This document shows, one piece after another, positions 63,491 through 64,000 of a stretch of 64,000 nucleotides of DNA (position 1 is its first letter; every line of letters starts with the position of its first letter). A program made the position numbers and the translations under genes. The notes beneath the pieces are model-generated. The model worked only from the letters and a program-made list of their open reading frames with translations. It did not search any database and was not told the origin of the DNA. The DNA lies in NCBI GenBank assembly GCA_002213445.1, contig NJIE01000033.1, positions 1 through 64,000 of the forward strand, read 5' to 3'. Source of the stretch: Xenophilus sp. AP218F (lineage in GTDB: Bacteria; Pseudomonadota; Gammaproteobacteria; Burkholderiales; Chromobacteriaceae).

Positions 63491-64000
63491 CTACGGCTGC
63501 CAATCCTGATACGGCAAATGCACGCGGGCGTAAGCCTTCTGCAGCTCGCCGCTGGCGCGCGCGGCGCGGATCGCCGCGCTGATGGCTTGATTGACGAAGT
63601 CGCCGCGCCGGTTGCACGACAAAAACAGCACGTCGGGATAATCGTCGAAATGCTCGCGGTGAATCGATGTCAGCCCGTCCTTGCGGAGGATGTAGTCGGC
63701 CTCCTCCTGCGCCCACAGCACCGCGTCGGTGCGCCCCAGATTCAGCTTTTTCAGCGACAGTTCCAAGTTGACCACGCTCTTGCTGGGAAAGCCCCAGTTC
63801 ACCGGCGGCGTTTCCACCGAATATTTGGCCAGGTTGGCCACTTTCAGAATGTCCTGCTTGCGCAGCGGCTTGGCCTTGTTGGTGTACAGCACGAAGGTCA
63901 CCTTGCCCAGCATCTCGCGGGAAAACTGGTAAGGCGTCGCGTTGTCCGCGCCGTCGCGGATTTTCATGATCGGGAATCGGAAGTCGGCGTTGCGGTCGTC
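63491..64000 (-). CDS. Periplasmic solute-binding protein, copy 2 (5' end outside window)
   Basis: The C-terminal 169 residues visible match copy 1 at most positions (KIRDGADNATPYQFSREMLGKVTFVLY, LNLGRTDAVLWAQEEADYILRK). The frame stays open to the window edge (DDRNADFRFPI), so the true start lies beyond 64000. An ATG at 63967 is internal. A tandem duplication. Confidence 0.85.
   Translation of the reverse strand, partial: DDRNADFRFPIMKIRDGADNATPYQFSREMLGKVTFVLYTNKAKPLRKQDILKVANLAKYSVETPPVNWGFPSKSVVNLELSLKKLNLGRTDAVLWAQEEADYILRKDGLTSIHREHFDDYPDVLFLSCNRRGDFVNQAISAAIRAARASGELQKAYARVHLPYQDWQP

Noticed and set aside
1-64000. CRISPR arrays, rRNA, complete tRNA genes, insertion sequences
   Set aside because: None was found by reading; the only tRNA-like sequence is the 17-base 3'-end copy at 670-686.

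Overview
The window is high-GC DNA with short intergenic gaps and many 4-8 base start/stop overlaps. Gene content (pelABCDEFG, narGHJI with moaA-narXL, a MNIO/bufferin cluster, an Ecp-type pilus, OYE and nitroreductase genes) points to a Gram-negative betaproteobacterium. My best guess is Chromobacterium or a close relative in the Neisseriales, but this rests on remembered family resemblance and no marker RNA gene is present. No rRNA, complete tRNA, CRISPR array or insertion sequence was seen.

Layout. (1) 1-690: the right end of an integrative element. It holds a truncated integrase and a 17-base copy of a tRNA-Ser 3' end followed by a terminator. (2) 903-14384, minus strand: a complete Pel exopolysaccharide operon, pelABCDEFG, with an eighth gene encoding a stand-alone GH114 hydrolase. 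PelA's own hydrolase domain appears to have lost its catalytic Glu. (3) 15.3-17.9 kb: an OYE-type ene-reductase, a nitroreductase and a TetR regulator, with two copies of one palindromic operator. (4) 18.3-21.7 kb: a DUF389 membrane protein, a cytochrome c4 and a cytochrome-porin fusion that resembles Cyc2. (5) 22.1-23.5 kb: three small periplasmic proteins of copper-related type behind a CsoR-like operator. (6) 23.5-27.6 kb: an M35 zinc protease, then queC, a three-module queD, an acetyltransferase and queE. (7) 27.8-30.5 kb: a bufferin (MNIO RiPP) copper cluster with two precursor genes. (8) 30.6-35.6 kb: serB, a PilZ-like protein, and moaA-narX-narL on the opposite strand. (9) 36-38 kb: a secreted S53 protease. 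(10) 38.0-53.5 kb, minus strand: an Ecp-type chaperone-usher pilus (ecpA, B, C, D, E plus a second EcpD-like protein). The 1574-residue tip protein carries three copies of the EcpD adhesin unit. A methyltransferase, LuxR-type response regulator and BvgS-like kinase operon lies upstream. (11) 53.8-62.5 kb: narGHJI and cstA. (12) 62.6-64 kb: two tandem periplasmic binding proteins, the second cut by the window edge.

How the parts fit. Pel polysaccharide and the Ecp-type pilus are both surface and biofilm systems; PelD keeps the RxxD motif for c-di-GMP, and a PilZ-like protein is encoded nearby. moaA-narXL supplies cofactor synthesis and sensing for NarGHI, although the pilus locus and protease separate the two blocks. 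The copper operon and the bufferin operon are two separate candidate periplasmic copper-handling systems about 5 kb apart.
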